Below are positions 20,891 through 31,422 of a stretch of DNA of 64,000 bases, one piece after another. The DNA is taken from the NCBI RefSeq assembly GCF_963678635.1, contig NC_087067.1, positions 13,370,844 through 13,434,843 on the forward strand, read 5' to 3'. The notes below the pieces were generated by a model. It made no database searches, had not been told where the DNA came from, and saw only the letters and a list, made by a program, of their open reading frames with translations. Numbering within the stretch: position 1 is the stretch's first letter; the number at the start of each line of letters is the position of its first letter. Source of the stretch: Symsagittifera roscoffensis. Taxonomy: Eukaryota > Xenacoelomorpha > Acoela > Convolutidae. The position numbers and the translations under genes were made by a program.

Positions 20891-21795
20891 TGTGCCAGTC
20901 GGTCATATTTGGAAGTTTGACCTTGAGAAAAGCAAGAGCACTTAATATTGGAGTGAAATTTGATTTTTCAAAAATTCGAATGGAGCCTGTCATGCACGAT
21001 TTTCTCGCGATAACTGAAAACCGAAAAAGAGAAATCAGAACGATCGAGTAACAATCGCGGGAAAGTTGCCAGATAAAACAGTGGGAAATTGCTATTCGCA
21101 ATTTCCGTCACAATAAAACTAGAGTAGAGCTGTCCCATCTGAAACAGAGACAAGCGTATTCCCGAGAACTGGACTATCATTGATCGACTGGATTGTTATT
21201 CGAATTGGACCAGAGTGAACCTTCGGTGGAAAGGTGGACAACTTGAGTGTCCCAATGGTTCACGAGAAACTATATTCTAGAGTAAAAACTTGTCCTTGTT
21301 ATTGAAACTGATAAACATTAAACTCATTTAGTTACATTATTTAATTCTCGAGTTGATTACCGACTTAATTACTCCCGGTTCTTGAGCGTGCTACAATGTG
21401 AGTACTCAATTTAAATTTCTAGAGTGTGTTTTATGATTGTTATGTTGAGGTAAGGCGAGTTTTAGGTTGATCCATCTGAAATGGATCAAAGTTCCACTGT
21501 CTAATAAAAAGTAACTTAACGGATTGTTCTGACCCGGTTTTTAACGGCGTTCATGTATTTTGGGTATCTAGAGACATAAGTATGGGGACGTTCTTATTTC
21601 TAGAGTGGGGGGATATTTTGGTAGTAGCCTTTAAGCTGTAACGGGTCGTAGTCTCATGTCACAAGCGAACCGAATTGGCTCCGACTGATTTGAGGTAGAA
21701 AAACACAAGAGATAGTGTCCCTGACTCTTGAGCCAATGGTTATTGGGCCTATTTTTCTTAAGCCTCATGTGTGACTACAGTAGACGAATGTTACA
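20891..21795 (+). repeat. 5' LTR of element 2
   Basis: 905 bp, TGTGCCAGTCGG start and GACGAATGTTACA end. Compared with the 3' LTR it has a 9-bp insertion near 21384-21394 and a few substitutions. TATATTC at 21271 is a weak TATA candidate; AATAAA lies at 21503-21508. Apart from the terminal bases it is a different LTR subfamily from element 1. Confidence 0.9.
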
Positions 21796-21806
21796 TAGTG
21801 TTTTTA

Positions 21807-21821
21807 TGGCGCTCCTGGGTG
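21807..21821 (+). promoter_or_regulatory. Candidate primer binding site of element 2
   Basis: TGGCGCTCCTGGGTG, identical to 3181-3195, lying 11 nt after the LTR. It is conserved although the surrounding leaders have diverged. Confidence 0.45.
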
Positions 21822-22310
21822 TTTACGACATCAAGACTACGGAGTCGAACCCACTTGAGACAGCTTCGGGCTGCATGCCAATTCTAGAGTACCGGTGGTA
21901 CGGTTCGGCAGGAACGTGCGAACCTTCCGGTTGTACCGTGATAGCTTTTTAAAAAAAAAAAAAAAACTCGAGAAAACTTCCTGGCGCGCTCTCCGAACGA
22001 GGCTTAGCTAACCGAGTAAAGGGGGGCAACTAGGGGGACAAAAACACGAGCAAAAAGACAAAAAGCGAAACAAAAACCAGAAAAGAATAGAAAAAGGAAC
22101 AAAAACCATAAAACGAAAAAAGACAGTGACTTTGACACCAGATTAGTTGGATCAAACCTTTATATTAATTAAATAGTATACCCATACTGTTTTACAAGTT
22201 CGATCGTTTCGATCAACCTAGCAATTTAACCCAGTAACCTCAATAAAGTGCCCGAGTGTGGGGCGTTGTCAAGGGTTTTTAGATAGCTTGGAACTTAGCT
22301 GGACAACAAG

Positions 22311-22510
22311 GAGACTTGACTGGAAGAGGTGACCAGCCGAGTGGGAAAGTGGTTCAGGAGCACTTGAGCTGAACCAATAGGAGACTTGACTGGAAGAGGT
22401 GACCAGCCGAGTGGGAAAGTGGTTCAGGAGCACTTGAGCTGAACCAATAGGAGACTGGACTGGAAGAGGTGACCAGCCGAGTGGGAAAGTGGTTAAGAAG
22501 GATTTGGCAG
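22311..22510 (+). repeat. 70-bp tandem repeat, about 2.8 copies
   Basis: Units begin GAGACTTGACTGGAAGAGGT at 22311 and 22381, and GAGACTGGACTGG at 22451, with almost no divergence, so the amplification is recent. Confidence 0.8.
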
Positions 22511-23338
22511 TTCTCGAGTTCTCAAGTTGGGCAGAACGGGTATCGTTAAAATCCACATTATATTATAGGAGATAAGTGTAATAATGGATAAGCGAAATCC
22601 CCCGGTTTTGAGGAACGTTTTTACTTGAGCAGGCCTGGAGACAGGTCTACGGTTTTCTCTTGAGAGGTTTAGCACCCGGCGCTTAAGGTAATTTTAGGCT
22701 TAAGAAGGGGGGCTAAAAAGGGGGGAGGTTAGAAGGGGGGCTGGTTAAGTTAGAGGTTGGCGGTTATAATTTGTAAAAAGGGGGGACACATTAGAGTAAC
22801 TAATTGCTCGGCATCGTCGACTTAGTTACCTTAGATATTCACACGCGTTGGTCATAGGAAGCGGATATCCAAAATTAGAATCAGGTTAAGGTAGGTACCC
22901 TGGTCGGATCGGTAGGGGGGAACGGACATAGACAGTTTTTGTGATACCCCATAAGATCGCTAGCAGGGGTAGGAGAACGCGTGGCAATTAGGTACCAGAC
23001 ATTTTTTTCGATAGAAGGTAGACTTTTGTCACCTTTGAATTTTAGGTGGGTTCATCTCTCTGTTTTTTTTACTTTTTCTAGCTTGGATTTTGTTGCATTT
23101 TGGTAAGGATTTGTGTTTGGTTTTGATACGAACAGGTGATCACAAGATACCTGCGCACAGGTTTTGGTTTCAAGTTGCTTGGAACATTGAAAAAGAGGTA
23201 ACTAAAAAAGGGGGGTCAGCATTTGGCCACTAAGAGTGGGTTTTTGGGAAAATTTTTACTTGAGCTTGAGTGGTGGTGCAAGGTACAGTGAATCAAGAAG
23301 TCCCTAAAACGAAGAAGAAAGAAGTCCCACCGCTCAAT

Positions 23339-23935
23339 AGTCTTGGGACAGTGCCAAAGAAGTCTTGGGATAGTGGTCTTGGGACAGTGGTCTTGGGACA
23401 CTAGTCTTGGGACAGTGGTCTTGGGACAGTGGTCTTGGGATAGTGGTCTTGGGACAGTGGTCTTGGGACACTAGTCTTGGGACAGTGGTCTTGGGACACT
23501 AGTCTTGGGACAGTGGTCTTGGGATAGTGGTCTTGGGACAGTGGTCTTGGGACACTAGTCTTGAGACAGTGGTCTTGGGACAGTGGTCTTGGGATAGTGG
23601 TCTTGGGACAGTGGTCTTGGGACAGTGGTCTTGGGATAGTGGTCTTGGGACAGTGGTCTTGGGACACTAGTCTTGGGACAGTGGTCTTGGGACACTAGTC
23701 TTGGGACAGTGGTCTTGGGACACTAGCCTTGGGACAGGGGTCTTGGGACAGTGGTCTTGGGATAGTGGCCTTGGGACACTAGTCTTGGGATAGTAGCCTT
23801 GGGACACTAGCCTTGGGACAGTAGTCTTGGGACAGTGGCCTTGGGACACTAGTCCTGGGATAGTAGCCTTGGGACACTAGTCTTGGGACAGTAGTCTTGG
23901 GACACTAGCCTTGGGACGCTAGTCTTGGGACACTG
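23339..23935 (+). repeat. 14-bp minisatellite in the leader of element 2
   Basis: About 42 head-to-tail copies of CTTGGGACAGTGGT and variants CTTGGGATAGTGGT and CTTGGGACACTAGT. Variant units alternate in short runs, typical of unequal exchange or strand slippage. More degenerate copies reach about 24040. Not a CRISPR array: there are no unique spacers. Confidence 0.85.
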
Positions 23936-24291
23936 ACAAAAAGTACTGGGACAGTACCGAACAGTCTTGGGACAGTAGAAAGAAAGCCTGGGACGGTACA
24001 AAGAAGAGTAGGGACAGTAACTGGAAGTCTTGGGACGGTATAAAAATTGGAGTAGAATTACAATAAGTGTTTTAAGACAGAATTAAAACAGAACAAGACT
24101 AGTCGGAACTCGGTACGGTTGTAACCACAAATAAAGAAAGCTTCTCGAAAAGTTTTGAAAGAGAACTGGGAACATCGTTTTTATCACGTTGTATATTTCC
24201 TTTTAAGAATTTTTCCACAAAAGATTTTATTCTTAGAATAGAATTGTGTATATAATAATATTGTAAATAAGAGCAATTGTAAATAGAAATA

Positions 24292-25467
24292 ATGAGACGG
24301 AGTAGGGTACCGGTGCTCGAAAGAAGGTCAAGTGGATCAAACACGAAATATAACTCGTCGCTGCGCGGAACGACATCAATGGGCCCAAGGAAGACAAAAG
24401 ATAACTTTTCAGTTAGTATGGTCAGCACGAGGAGTGGTACTGAGAACAAGACGAAAGAAGGTGCTAAAGACAAACAGGTGGAGCCCACAATTGAGATTGA
24501 TCTAGAGACACCAGACGAGAGCGTAGATGAAGTGGAGAAGAAGACAACGGAATCCACACCGATGCCCCATATGGAAGATCAAAATCCAAAAACCGTGGAG
24601 TTTTCGCCGATAGACGCGTTGGAAGACACAACGGGCAATACCCGAGAAACAGTGAAAGACGACTCTCAAGTAAAGAAGACATCTTTTACAGAAAAGTTGG
24701 CGATGATGGTCGGAATAAAATCGAGAGACAACACGGCCGAAGAATCAAAAACTGAAAGAGCACGAACATTTGGGACAGTGAGCACGAAGGCGACAGAAGC
24801 CGACCTAAAGGAAGAACAAGCCAGAACAGGAGCGACAGCCGAAAACAAGACAACTGCTGATCATGAAACAGCTACTCTTGAGCTTGGCGACCTGATGACA
24901 AAACTAAATCAGATCGACAAAAAACTAAAGTACAGTGAGGAAGATAGAGACTTAATAAGGAAAGAGTTGAAATACAACAAACACGAGTATCTGGATAGTT
25001 ATTTTAACCTGGCTAAGGCGACAGACGAGAGACTCCAGCAGATGTCGGACAAGGTAGATGCCACCAATGAAGAACGAGATAAGAACATCAAAAAAGATAT
25101 GCAACAGTTGAAAAACCGATATGATGATGTCAACAGCCAATTAGGTAGCCTGGAAAAGAGAATGGACACAATGAACAGGAATCAGGCCGAAAGTTCGTGT
25201 GCAATACAGGCGAAATTGGATGCAATCTTGAGAAATTCTACCTCACAAGAAAGACCGGCAGCGGATCGTACGCAAGGCACCAGAGTTGACTTTGTGGAAC
25301 CACAAAGGAACAAACGGCAATCGACACCGTTGCCTTTAAACCAGAATGCGGTAAGCATAGCACCAACGGCTGCTAAAACAATCATGAAAAATGGAACATC
25401 AAACACAACGAGTGGTCCGGGAGACTCAACAGCTAGCAGCAACGCAGGTCCGGATGCCATGACGTGA
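24292..25467 (+). CDS. Gag, N-terminal part with coiled coil (element 2)
   Basis: 391 codons from ATG 24292. The basic start MRRSRVPVLERR is followed by charged, low-complexity sequence (residues 60-190) and a long heptad-type coiled coil (about 200-305). The C-terminus is serine- and threonine-rich. A TGA at 25465-25467 ends it, but the frame stays open into the capsid and nucleocapsid frame starting 25483, so both were probably one Gag joined by readthrough, or the TGA is a lesion. A coiled coil ahead of capsid suits particle assembly. Confidence 0.7.
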   Translation: MRRSRVPVLERRSSGSNTKYNSSLRGTTSMGPRKTKDNFSVSMVSTRSGTENKTKEGAKDKQVEPTIEIDLETPDESVDEVEKKTTESTPMPHMEDQNPKTVEFSPIDALEDTTGNTRETVKDDSQVKKTSFTEKLAMMVGIKSRDNTAEESKTERARTFGTVSTKATEADLKEEQARTGATAENKTTADHETATLELGDLMTKLNQIDKKLKYSEEDRDLIRKELKYNKHEYLDSYFNLAKATDERLQQMSDKVDATNEERDKNIKKDMQQLKNRYDDVNSQLGSLEKRMDTMNRNQAESSCAIQAKLDAILRNSTSQERPAADRTQGTRVDFVEPQRNKRQSTPLPLNQNAVSIAPTAAKTIMKNGTSNTTSGPGDSTASSNAGPDAMT

Positions 25468-25482
25468 GCAAGCACTTGGGAG

Positions 25483-27213
25483 ATGATGAACAAGACTCTA
25501 GAGGCCTTCGCCATGAGGAACACTGACTCGAGCGATAGGAGAGACGGAAAGTCAAGAAAAACTTTCAAGAAGCCAAAGGAATTCAAAGACGACTCCGATG
25601 GATGCATTGACACCTGGGTGGAAGTGATGAGATTACACCTAGAGCAAGACAACTTAAATGATGAAAGGCAGGTATGCACAGCCATACTCAGCAACCTGGA
25701 AGGTACGGCATTAAAATGCGTGGTTGCAAAGAAAGAAGAAGAACGCGATACCGCGGACAAAATCTTCGAAATATTGCTGAATCGATTCGGGTCAGGCATG
25801 AAGGGTCACCAAGCGATGATGCGATTTGAAAAGAGAAGGCAGAGGGACGATGAGTCAATTGATCGGTTCCTAGATGACCTTGAGAGCTTGAGAAGGAGGA
25901 GTGACCCAGAGGAGTCGACAAACAGAAGAAACTTTAGCATTGCCTCGAAGTTCATTGATGTGGTAAAAAGTGATGACTTAAGAACAATGTTAGCAACATA
26001 CTATACATTGTCGAAAGACAGCGCACCGACCCCAGAAGAAATGAGACAGAAATCAAGGGAATATATGCTGATGAAGCCCAAGAAATACTCATATTCAGAA
26101 AACAGAAACACGCAAGAGGGAAGCCAACCTCAGAGGTCGTCATGGTACAAGCCTAGAGATGACATGGACAAGCGCAGATCATGCGCGAACTGCGGGTCGG
26201 CGGATCACCACGTGGCTGACTGCACAACATACAAACAAGGCATGAAGAGTCTAGGATACGCACCGGATGAGGATGACATGAGCCAGAGGGAGGAACACGA
26301 GTACTATAGTGGCTTAATCATCAAGATAGGAGCGAGATGCTTCTTCTGTAACCAAAAAGGGCACTTCAGAATGAATTTTCCCTTGTTCTGGGAAGCGGTC
26401 AAGGACCAGGGTCACCCCAAACATAAGTTGGCATTAGCGGCGGTGCAGAATCAGCGGAATAGACAAAACGAGTTTAAATCTAGGAACTTAGGAGCACCAA
26501 GTAAGGAATTACCGACGAAAACAGTGAAAGCTGTAACACATGTGAATGGTGCGATAGAATCCGCAGCCGGGAACTCTCTAGAGATAAATTATGAGAAAGC
26601 GGCGACGGAAGCAATTAACAAAGTGAAACAGGATCTGGCTGCGAAAGAAACAGAGCAACGACTAAAGCTGGAGATCGAAAGACAGAATTTCAACGAAGCA
26701 TTAGCTGGATCAAAATCAACACCAGAGGCTGTACCGGGCTCGACAAAGACCGGCAATTGTAACACTGTAAAAATGGTGACGGGAAAGCCATTCGGCATAT
26801 CGAAAATCGGGGCTAGAATAATGTCGATAATCACAGTGGGCGGCCACGAGGTAACCAGAAACTTGAGCGAACCGAGCGACCAGACAATAATGCACATTGA
26901 CGTGTACGCAGATTACTTGAGTTGTATAAGCCCACAAACGACTTCTAGAGCGTTGAGAGCACTACTCACGAGAGGGGGCAGCAAGTCGGTGCGTGTTGAT
27001 AACAGGTATACTGAAGCTTATGGTCCACACGAGGTGATGCTAAATATAGATGGAATCAACATCTATACCAAGACAATGATAACATGTGACGAATACCTAA
27101 TTGGGCAAATCTACGTAGGGAAAGAAGAGTTGAAACATCGGAACGGAGGCAGATGTGACAGGGCACGTGCTAGACATAAGTGGCAAAAAGACTCAGTTAC
27201 GTGGGTTACTTGA
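25483..27213 (+). CDS. Gag capsid and nucleocapsid with two zinc knuckles (element 2)
   Basis: 576 codons, same frame as the preceding gag part. Residues about 25-190 look like a retrotransposon capsid (FKDDSDGCIDTWVEVMRLHL, then a helical fold to FIDVVKSDDLR). Zinc knuckle 1 at 26182-26223 is CANCGSADHHVADC (C-x2-C-x4-H-x4-C). Knuckle 2 (26341 onward) is CFFCNQKGHFRMNF, where the last Cys is Phe, so it should bind zinc poorly. The C-terminal 200 or so residues are of unknown role. The end overlaps the protease frame, which lies +1 relative to gag, so a frameshift would be needed to make the fusion. Confidence 0.75.
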   Translation: MMNKTLEAFAMRNTDSSDRRDGKSRKTFKKPKEFKDDSDGCIDTWVEVMRLHLEQDNLNDERQVCTAILSNLEGTALKCVVAKKEEERDTADKIFEILLNRFGSGMKGHQAMMRFEKRRQRDDESIDRFLDDLESLRRRSDPEESTNRRNFSIASKFIDVVKSDDLRTMLATYYTLSKDSAPTPEEMRQKSREYMLMKPKKYSYSENRNTQEGSQPQRSSWYKPRDDMDKRRSCANCGSADHHVADCTTYKQGMKSLGYAPDEDDMSQREEHEYYSGLIIKIGARCFFCNQKGHFRMNFPLFWEAVKDQGHPKHKLALAAVQNQRNRQNEFKSRNLGAPSKELPTKTVKAVTHVNGAIESAAGNSLEINYEKAATEAINKVKQDLAAKETEQRLKLEIERQNFNEALAGSKSTPEAVPGSTKTGNCNTVKMVTGKPFGISKIGARIMSIITVGGHEVTRNLSEPSDQTIMHIDVYADYLSCISPQTTSRALRALLTRGGSKSVRVDNRYTEAYGPHEVMLNIDGINIYTKTMITCDEYLIGQIYVGKEELKHRNGGRCDRARARHKWQKDSVTWVT

Positions 27214-27898
27214 TACGGGAGCAGTCTTGAGCGTCATACCAATCGAAACTTGGGAACGAATGGGCTTTAACAAAGGTGATTTGATAGACTCGAGAATACG
27301 GCTGTCAGCTGCAGACAAAGGGGCCCTTCGGGTGCTGGGCAGGACGCCGATAATAGCCCTCAATTTGGGGGAACGTAACCTGTGGATGAGCTTTCTCGTG
27401 GTAGAAAACCTAGATGAATCTGACCAATTCATTTTGGGCAGAGACTTCATCAGGAATTTCGATGTAGCGATTGATCTAAATAACGCAATGTTCAGGATAC
27501 GGAACCCGGATAGGAGGTACGCAATCAAACCGGTAAATTTAATAATGGCAAATGAAACCAAAGCACCGGTATTCTTGAGTAGGAGGGTGAGGCTAAAAGC
27601 TAATGAAGCGGCAATCGTAAGCTTGAGGATGAAAAATTACAATGAACTAAGTGACAACAAATAAGTGTGTATAGTTCCGAATCCTAATAGTCAAAGTGCT
27701 GCTGTTTTAGGAAGATCCTTCTCGATAACGAAGAGCGGCCTCTGCGTCAGTGTCTTGTTGAACACTCTTGATATACCGATCACGATACAGAGAGGGAGGA
27801 AACTGGGATATGCCTTACCCGATATGAAACAACTGAGAACTCAAAACAAAATGAAGTTGTTGATTGTCCCAATCATAGGGACAAAATTTGTATCTTGA
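27155..27898 (+). CDS. Retropepsin-type aspartic protease (element 2)
   Basis: The catalytic motif LLDTGAVLSVIP (DTG at 27212-27220) and the second motif FILGRDFI near residue 92 define a retroviral-type aspartic protease, expected to work as a dimer and to cleave the Gag and Pol polyproteins. The frame is open from about 27134, overlapping gag by about 80 nt, with no ATG. A TAA at 27662-27664 interrupts it; the same frame continues to TGA 27896-27898 and overlaps the RT frame, which lies -1 relative to it. The first 169 codons cover the protease itself. Confidence 0.75.
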
Positions 27899-29922
27899 GA
27901 CGATTGCTGAAAATAAAAGATTCTTCAGGTCTTGTTAAATCACTTAAGTCAGAGACAGACGATGGGCTGTCGGACTGTTCGAACTTTCCAGAGCGGCTCA
28001 CACTAGATGAAATGCAAACTGATAAACCGGTTCTGCCGGAGATTGAACATTTGAGGGGCAAACTGAAAGATGAACAGCTCGAAGCCATCAAGGACGTACT
28101 AGAGCGGAACGAAGAAGTTTTTTCGAGGCATAAAGCGGATATCGGGTGTTGTAATTTTGTTGAGCATGAAATAGAACTTGAGGAGAACGCGGTACCGCAC
28201 AGGGATGGGGCGAGGCGCATGACCCCATACAAATCGGAGGCGTGTAGAAAGGAAATCGAGACGTTACTAGAGTATGACATGATAGAACCATCCAAGTCAC
28301 CGTGGGCGTGTGGAGTAGTGATGGCCAAAAAGAAAGGCAACCAGTTGAGGTTTTGTTGTGACTTTCGATACCTGAACTCCGTCACGGTGAAGGATGCCTA
28401 TCCCATACCTAGGATTGATGAGAGCCTCTCGAAGTTAGGTGATGCAAAATTTTTCACGACTCTTGATTTAAGCTCGGCCTTTTGGCAGGTACCACTAAGG
28501 AAGCAGGACAGGGACAAGACAGGGTTCGCCTGCGAGTTGGGTCTATTTCAATGGAATTGGATGCCGTTTGGACTTTGCAATGCCACAGCCACGTTTCAGC
28601 GGTTGATGGCACACGCGCTGATAGGCGTGACGAAGAAGTATGGCAATCTGGTAATGTGCTACGTGGATGACGTGGTAATAGCGACGCCCACATTGGAAGA
28701 CCACATTGAGAGACTTGACGAAGTGTTCGCATGCATGAAAAGGTCGGGGCTAAAGTGTAAACCATCAGAGTGCGAGATACTCAAGGGCTCAATAAAATAC
28801 TTGGGCAGGATGGTAGACAAGCACGGCATCAGACCTGATCCGGACGCCGTGGAAGCAGTCCTAACCTGGAAATCACCGAAGACAGAACACCAGTTGATGA
28901 GCTTCCTGGGTTTCGCTAACTTTTATAGAGAGTTCATCAAAGGCTATGCGGACAAGGTATACCCGATGCAACAATTAATGAGACACAAGGGCAAGAAGTT
29001 CACGTGGAACAACGCAGCAGAAGAGTCATTCCAGAGAATAAAGAAAGAGCTATGTGAGGCACCAGTACTGGGCATGCCGACTGAGAAAGGGATGTACGTG
29101 CTGGACACGGATGCGTCGGTAGTCGCGATTTCTGGAATTCTCCATCAAGAACAAGAATGGAATGGGAAGACAGTCTTGAGACCAATAGCGTACGGGAGCA
29201 AAGTCCTGAGTGACACGGAGATGAAGTACGGAGCACCGAAAGCAGAGATGTTCGCGGTGGTTACCTTTGTCGAGAAATACAGGGCATACCTGGGCAGTGA
29301 GCCATTCAAGTTGCGAGTCGACAATCGAGCGCTGAGCTGGCTGAAGACGTACTCAATGGACCAAAGTTACATTGGGAGGTGGATAGTTCGCCTGGACGGA
29401 TACAACATGATAATTGAGCATAGAACACGAGATAAACATCAGAATGCCGACAGCTTGAGTAAGAAGACGGAGTCCTATGAGAGACAAGAGCAAAGAGAGG
29501 CAGACATACCTGAAATCAAAGATGGCTTCTCCTTCATGGACAAGGAAACGTACGACAGTCTTCCACTCACGAGATGGCTGGACAAATCAGGCAAACCGAT
29601 TGAAGATCATCCTGAATTACCTAAAGAACCTCCAGAAAAGACCATCTTGAAGAAGAGCAGAAGGGTTCCGATAGAAATAATACTAAAGTCGAAGATCGTG
29701 AGGGAGGCGCTCAAGGCAAAAGGCTATGTTCTTAACCAGGTAGAAGCAGGAACTGCACAGATAGATGATGAATTAATGAGGTTGCTCGAGAAACTATCAG
29801 ATGAGAAGCCCGTGATCCAAGAGAAGGGTCAAGAGGAACCGGAAGTCACTATACTTCGGAGAAAAGAAACAGTGAACAGTACTGACTCCTCACTGACAGC
29901 AAAGATCTCGTGCGGTCACTAG
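27895..29922 (+). CDS. Reverse transcriptase and RNase H (element 2)
   Basis: 675 codons. RT motifs in order: FCCDFRYLN, TTLDLSSAFWQVPL (first catalytic Asp), FGLCNATATFQRLM, and CYVDDVV with YVDD at 28660-28671 (residues 256-259), then YLGRMV and FLGFANFYREF. RNase H follows: VLDTDAS near residue 404, the AEMFAV glutamate, LRVDNRALSWL in place of the usual TDH, and HQNADSLS. The last 150 or so residues are a linker of unknown role. No ATG fits the start; the frame opens in an overlap with protease. The domain is uninterrupted, so this is the best preserved part of pol. Confidence 0.85.
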   Translation: MRRLLKIKDSSGLVKSLKSETDDGLSDCSNFPERLTLDEMQTDKPVLPEIEHLRGKLKDEQLEAIKDVLERNEEVFSRHKADIGCCNFVEHEIELEENAVPHRDGARRMTPYKSEACRKEIETLLEYDMIEPSKSPWACGVVMAKKKGNQLRFCCDFRYLNSVTVKDAYPIPRIDESLSKLGDAKFFTTLDLSSAFWQVPLRKQDRDKTGFACELGLFQWNWMPFGLCNATATFQRLMAHALIGVTKKYGNLVMCYVDDVVIATPTLEDHIERLDEVFACMKRSGLKCKPSECEILKGSIKYLGRMVDKHGIRPDPDAVEAVLTWKSPKTEHQLMSFLGFANFYREFIKGYADKVYPMQQLMRHKGKKFTWNNAAEESFQRIKKELCEAPVLGMPTEKGMYVLDTDASVVAISGILHQEQEWNGKTVLRPIAYGSKVLSDTEMKYGAPKAEMFAVVTFVEKYRAYLGSEPFKLRVDNRALSWLKTYSMDQSYIGRWIVRLDGYNMIIEHRTRDKHQNADSLSKKTESYERQEQREADIPEIKDGFSFMDKETYDSLPLTRWLDKSGKPIEDHPELPKEPPEKTILKKSRRVPIEIILKSKIVREALKAKGYVLNQVEAGTAQIDDELMRLLEKLSDEKPVIQEKGQEEPEVTILRRKETVNSTDSSLTAKISCGH

Positions 29923-30335
29923 TTGACAAAATCCCCGAAAACATTCTGGAGCAGACCAAGGTTAGGAAAAAGAAAGTGACGTTCAAAGAAGATACTGAAC
30001 ACCTGGGACTAGGTCAAGAGTCCGGGGAGTGTTCCATGTTCACGGAAGAAGAAACCGGAGAAGGAAAATTGTCCGGGGAGCGTGAAGAATGGGATGAAGA
30101 CTCGGATGAGAGCAGCGAAAACCAAGACAGTCTGTGCATGATATTGGCGGAAGAGAAGACAAGGCACCACGACAGGGAGTTACAGACAGATCCATCTTCA
30201 GGAACGTACAATCTGGACGTACAGGAGATACGAGGTGGTGAAGAACTTGAGAAAATTGCGGTTTCAAGGAACCATTCAGGGAATTATCATGCAACTCAAA
30301 CGTCAGAACGAATCTGGTGCCAGAAGATGATATGA
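29910..30335 (+). CDS. Acidic linker between RNase H and integrase (element 2)
   Basis: 141 codons, -1 relative to RT, acidic and serine-rich, no known domain. It starts in the RT end (RSLVDKIPENIL, then KKKVTF). It contains an LSGE tetrapeptide encoded by TTGTCCGGGGAG (30069-30080) and a related SGE at 30018. The same segment follows the gag remnant in element 1. It ends overlapping the integrase frame, which is again -1. Confidence 0.55.
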   Translation: MRSLVDKIPENILEQTKVRKKKVTFKEDTEHLGLGQESGECSMFTEEETGEGKLSGEREEWDEDSDESSENQDSLCMILAEEKTRHHDRELQTDPSSGTYNLDVQEIRGGEELEKIAVSRNHSGNYHATQTSERIWCQKMI

Positions 30336-31024
30336 AAATTGTGAAAAGGATGATATGCGTGAAGCTGAGTGATGACATCCACAACCCTGGTGAGATGAAT
30401 GGACAGATCATGGCGCTAAAGGAGCATGTCAAGGCAAGATATAGGCTGTCAGACCTAATAAGAGCCCAAAAGAATGACAAAATGACAAGTAACCTCTCCA
30501 AATGGATCCAGTCGGGGGTCAGGGAGAAGGGGGAACTCGAGGAAGACAGCTACAAGATCTTGAGCCAGTTCTACAAAGAGAAGAAAGACTTACTCTACCA
30601 CACAGCTGATGGGGTGGTAGCATGCAAGAGGAAAGATGAGGAGAAGATATTACACAAACACAACCTCATCATACTGCCACAATTGTATCAAACGGAGGTG
30701 CTTTTAAGATCGCACGACCAGATGGGGCACCAGGGGATAGATAAAGTACAACAAAGGATACTTCACAGGTTTGATTGGCCTGGAATGAGAAAAGCTTGCG
30801 AGAGATGGGTGAATGCCTGCCTGGCATGCCTCCAGGTAAAAGACCCAAGGAAGATGAAGTTTGCCCTCAAGTCCGTCGAGAGCTCAGAGTTCAATGAAGT
30901 GGTGCAGATAGACCATCAAAAAATCTGCATGACGGAGTCAGGATATAACCAGATACTGGTTATAATAGATCACTTCACAAAGTTGGCGGAAGCGGTTCCG
31001 TGCCAGACAGCCTCGGCCGAGTAG
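30317..31024 (+). CDS. Integrase, zinc finger and start of catalytic core (element 2)
   Basis: 235 codons. The HHCC zinc finger (H-x4-H in SHDQMGHQG near 30713; C-x2-C in ACLACLQ near 30820) and the first catalytic Asp in VVQIDHQ (near 30905) are present, followed by LVIIDHFTKLAEAVP. A TAG at 31022-31024 stops the frame within the core and a frameshift lies near 31060, so a complete integrase is not made from this copy without correction. The role would be insertion of the DNA copy into the host chromosome. Confidence 0.75.
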   Translation: MPEDDMKIVKRMICVKLSDDIHNPGEMNGQIMALKEHVKARYRLSDLIRAQKNDKMTSNLSKWIQSGVREKGELEEDSYKILSQFYKEKKDLLYHTADGVVACKRKDEEKILHKHNLIILPQLYQTEVLLRSHDQMGHQGIDKVQQRILHRFDWPGMRKACERWVNACLACLQVKDPRKMKFALKSVESSEFNEVVQIDHQKICMTESGYNQILVIIDHFTKLAEAVPCQTASAE

Positions 31025-31047
31025 ACATGTGATCATCTGATAACGCA

Positions 31048-31383
31048 TTGGATATCGCGCGGTATGGTTGTCCAATGACTTTCCAGTCGGACAACGGCAA
31101 AGCATCTGTGGGGGACTTGATAAAAGAATTGATGAGGAGATCGCACATTGCTCAAGCACACTCGACGACCTACCATCCACAGACCAACGGGTTGGTAGAG
31201 AGACAGAACAGGACACTGGTCAACACGTTAAGGGTGTACTGCTCAAGATACATGACGGACTGGGATAAATACCTGCCACAGGTAGTAGGGGCCTACAACA
31301 GTACACAGCACTCGACGACGGGCATCAGTCCTTTCATGATGCTGACGGGCAGGGAGAGAGCAATGCCTCTGACATTCTTTTAA
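31048..31383 (+). pseudogene. Integrase catalytic core, second part (element 2)
   Basis: The frame carries FQSDNGKA (second catalytic Asp, near 31081) and TYHPQTNGLVERQNR (catalytic Glu, near 31189). It is +2 relative to the integrase start and ends at TAA 31381-31383 within a conserved segment (LTFF then PEYEG), which looks like a simple nonsense mutation since the same frame continues into the next CDS. Confidence 0.7.
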
Positions 31384-31422
31384 CCGGAATACGAGGGGAA
31401 AAGGACGTCGCCTCAGGCATAC

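Larger units (their letters stand above)
21796..24291 (+). other. Leader of element 2 (no gene seen)
   Basis: 2.5 kb between LTR and gag. Contents: the TGGCGCTCCTGGGTG box (21807-21821), an A-run at 21951-21966 followed by an A-rich stretch, three copies of a 70-bp repeat (22311-22510), GGGGGG-containing sequence (22700-23220), and a 14-bp minisatellite (23339-23935). Short frames over the minisatellite only reflect its periodicity. Just before gag, TTTTATTCTTAG (to 24237) resembles a 3' splice site. Confidence 0.7.

Noticed and set aside
20856-21180. Minus-strand ORFs in the LTR of element 2, repeated at 42301-43051
   Set aside because: LTR duplicates with no domain.
23401-23849. Minus-strand frames with repeated SQDHCPKT residues
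   Set aside because: Pure translation of the 14-bp minisatellite.
23339-23935. CRISPR-like array
   Set aside because: Units abut without spacers and the genome is eukaryotic.
27155-27213. Classical -1 slippery heptamer at the gag-protease overlap
   Set aside because: The protease lies +1 to gag, and no standard heptamer in the gag frame is visible; mechanism left open.
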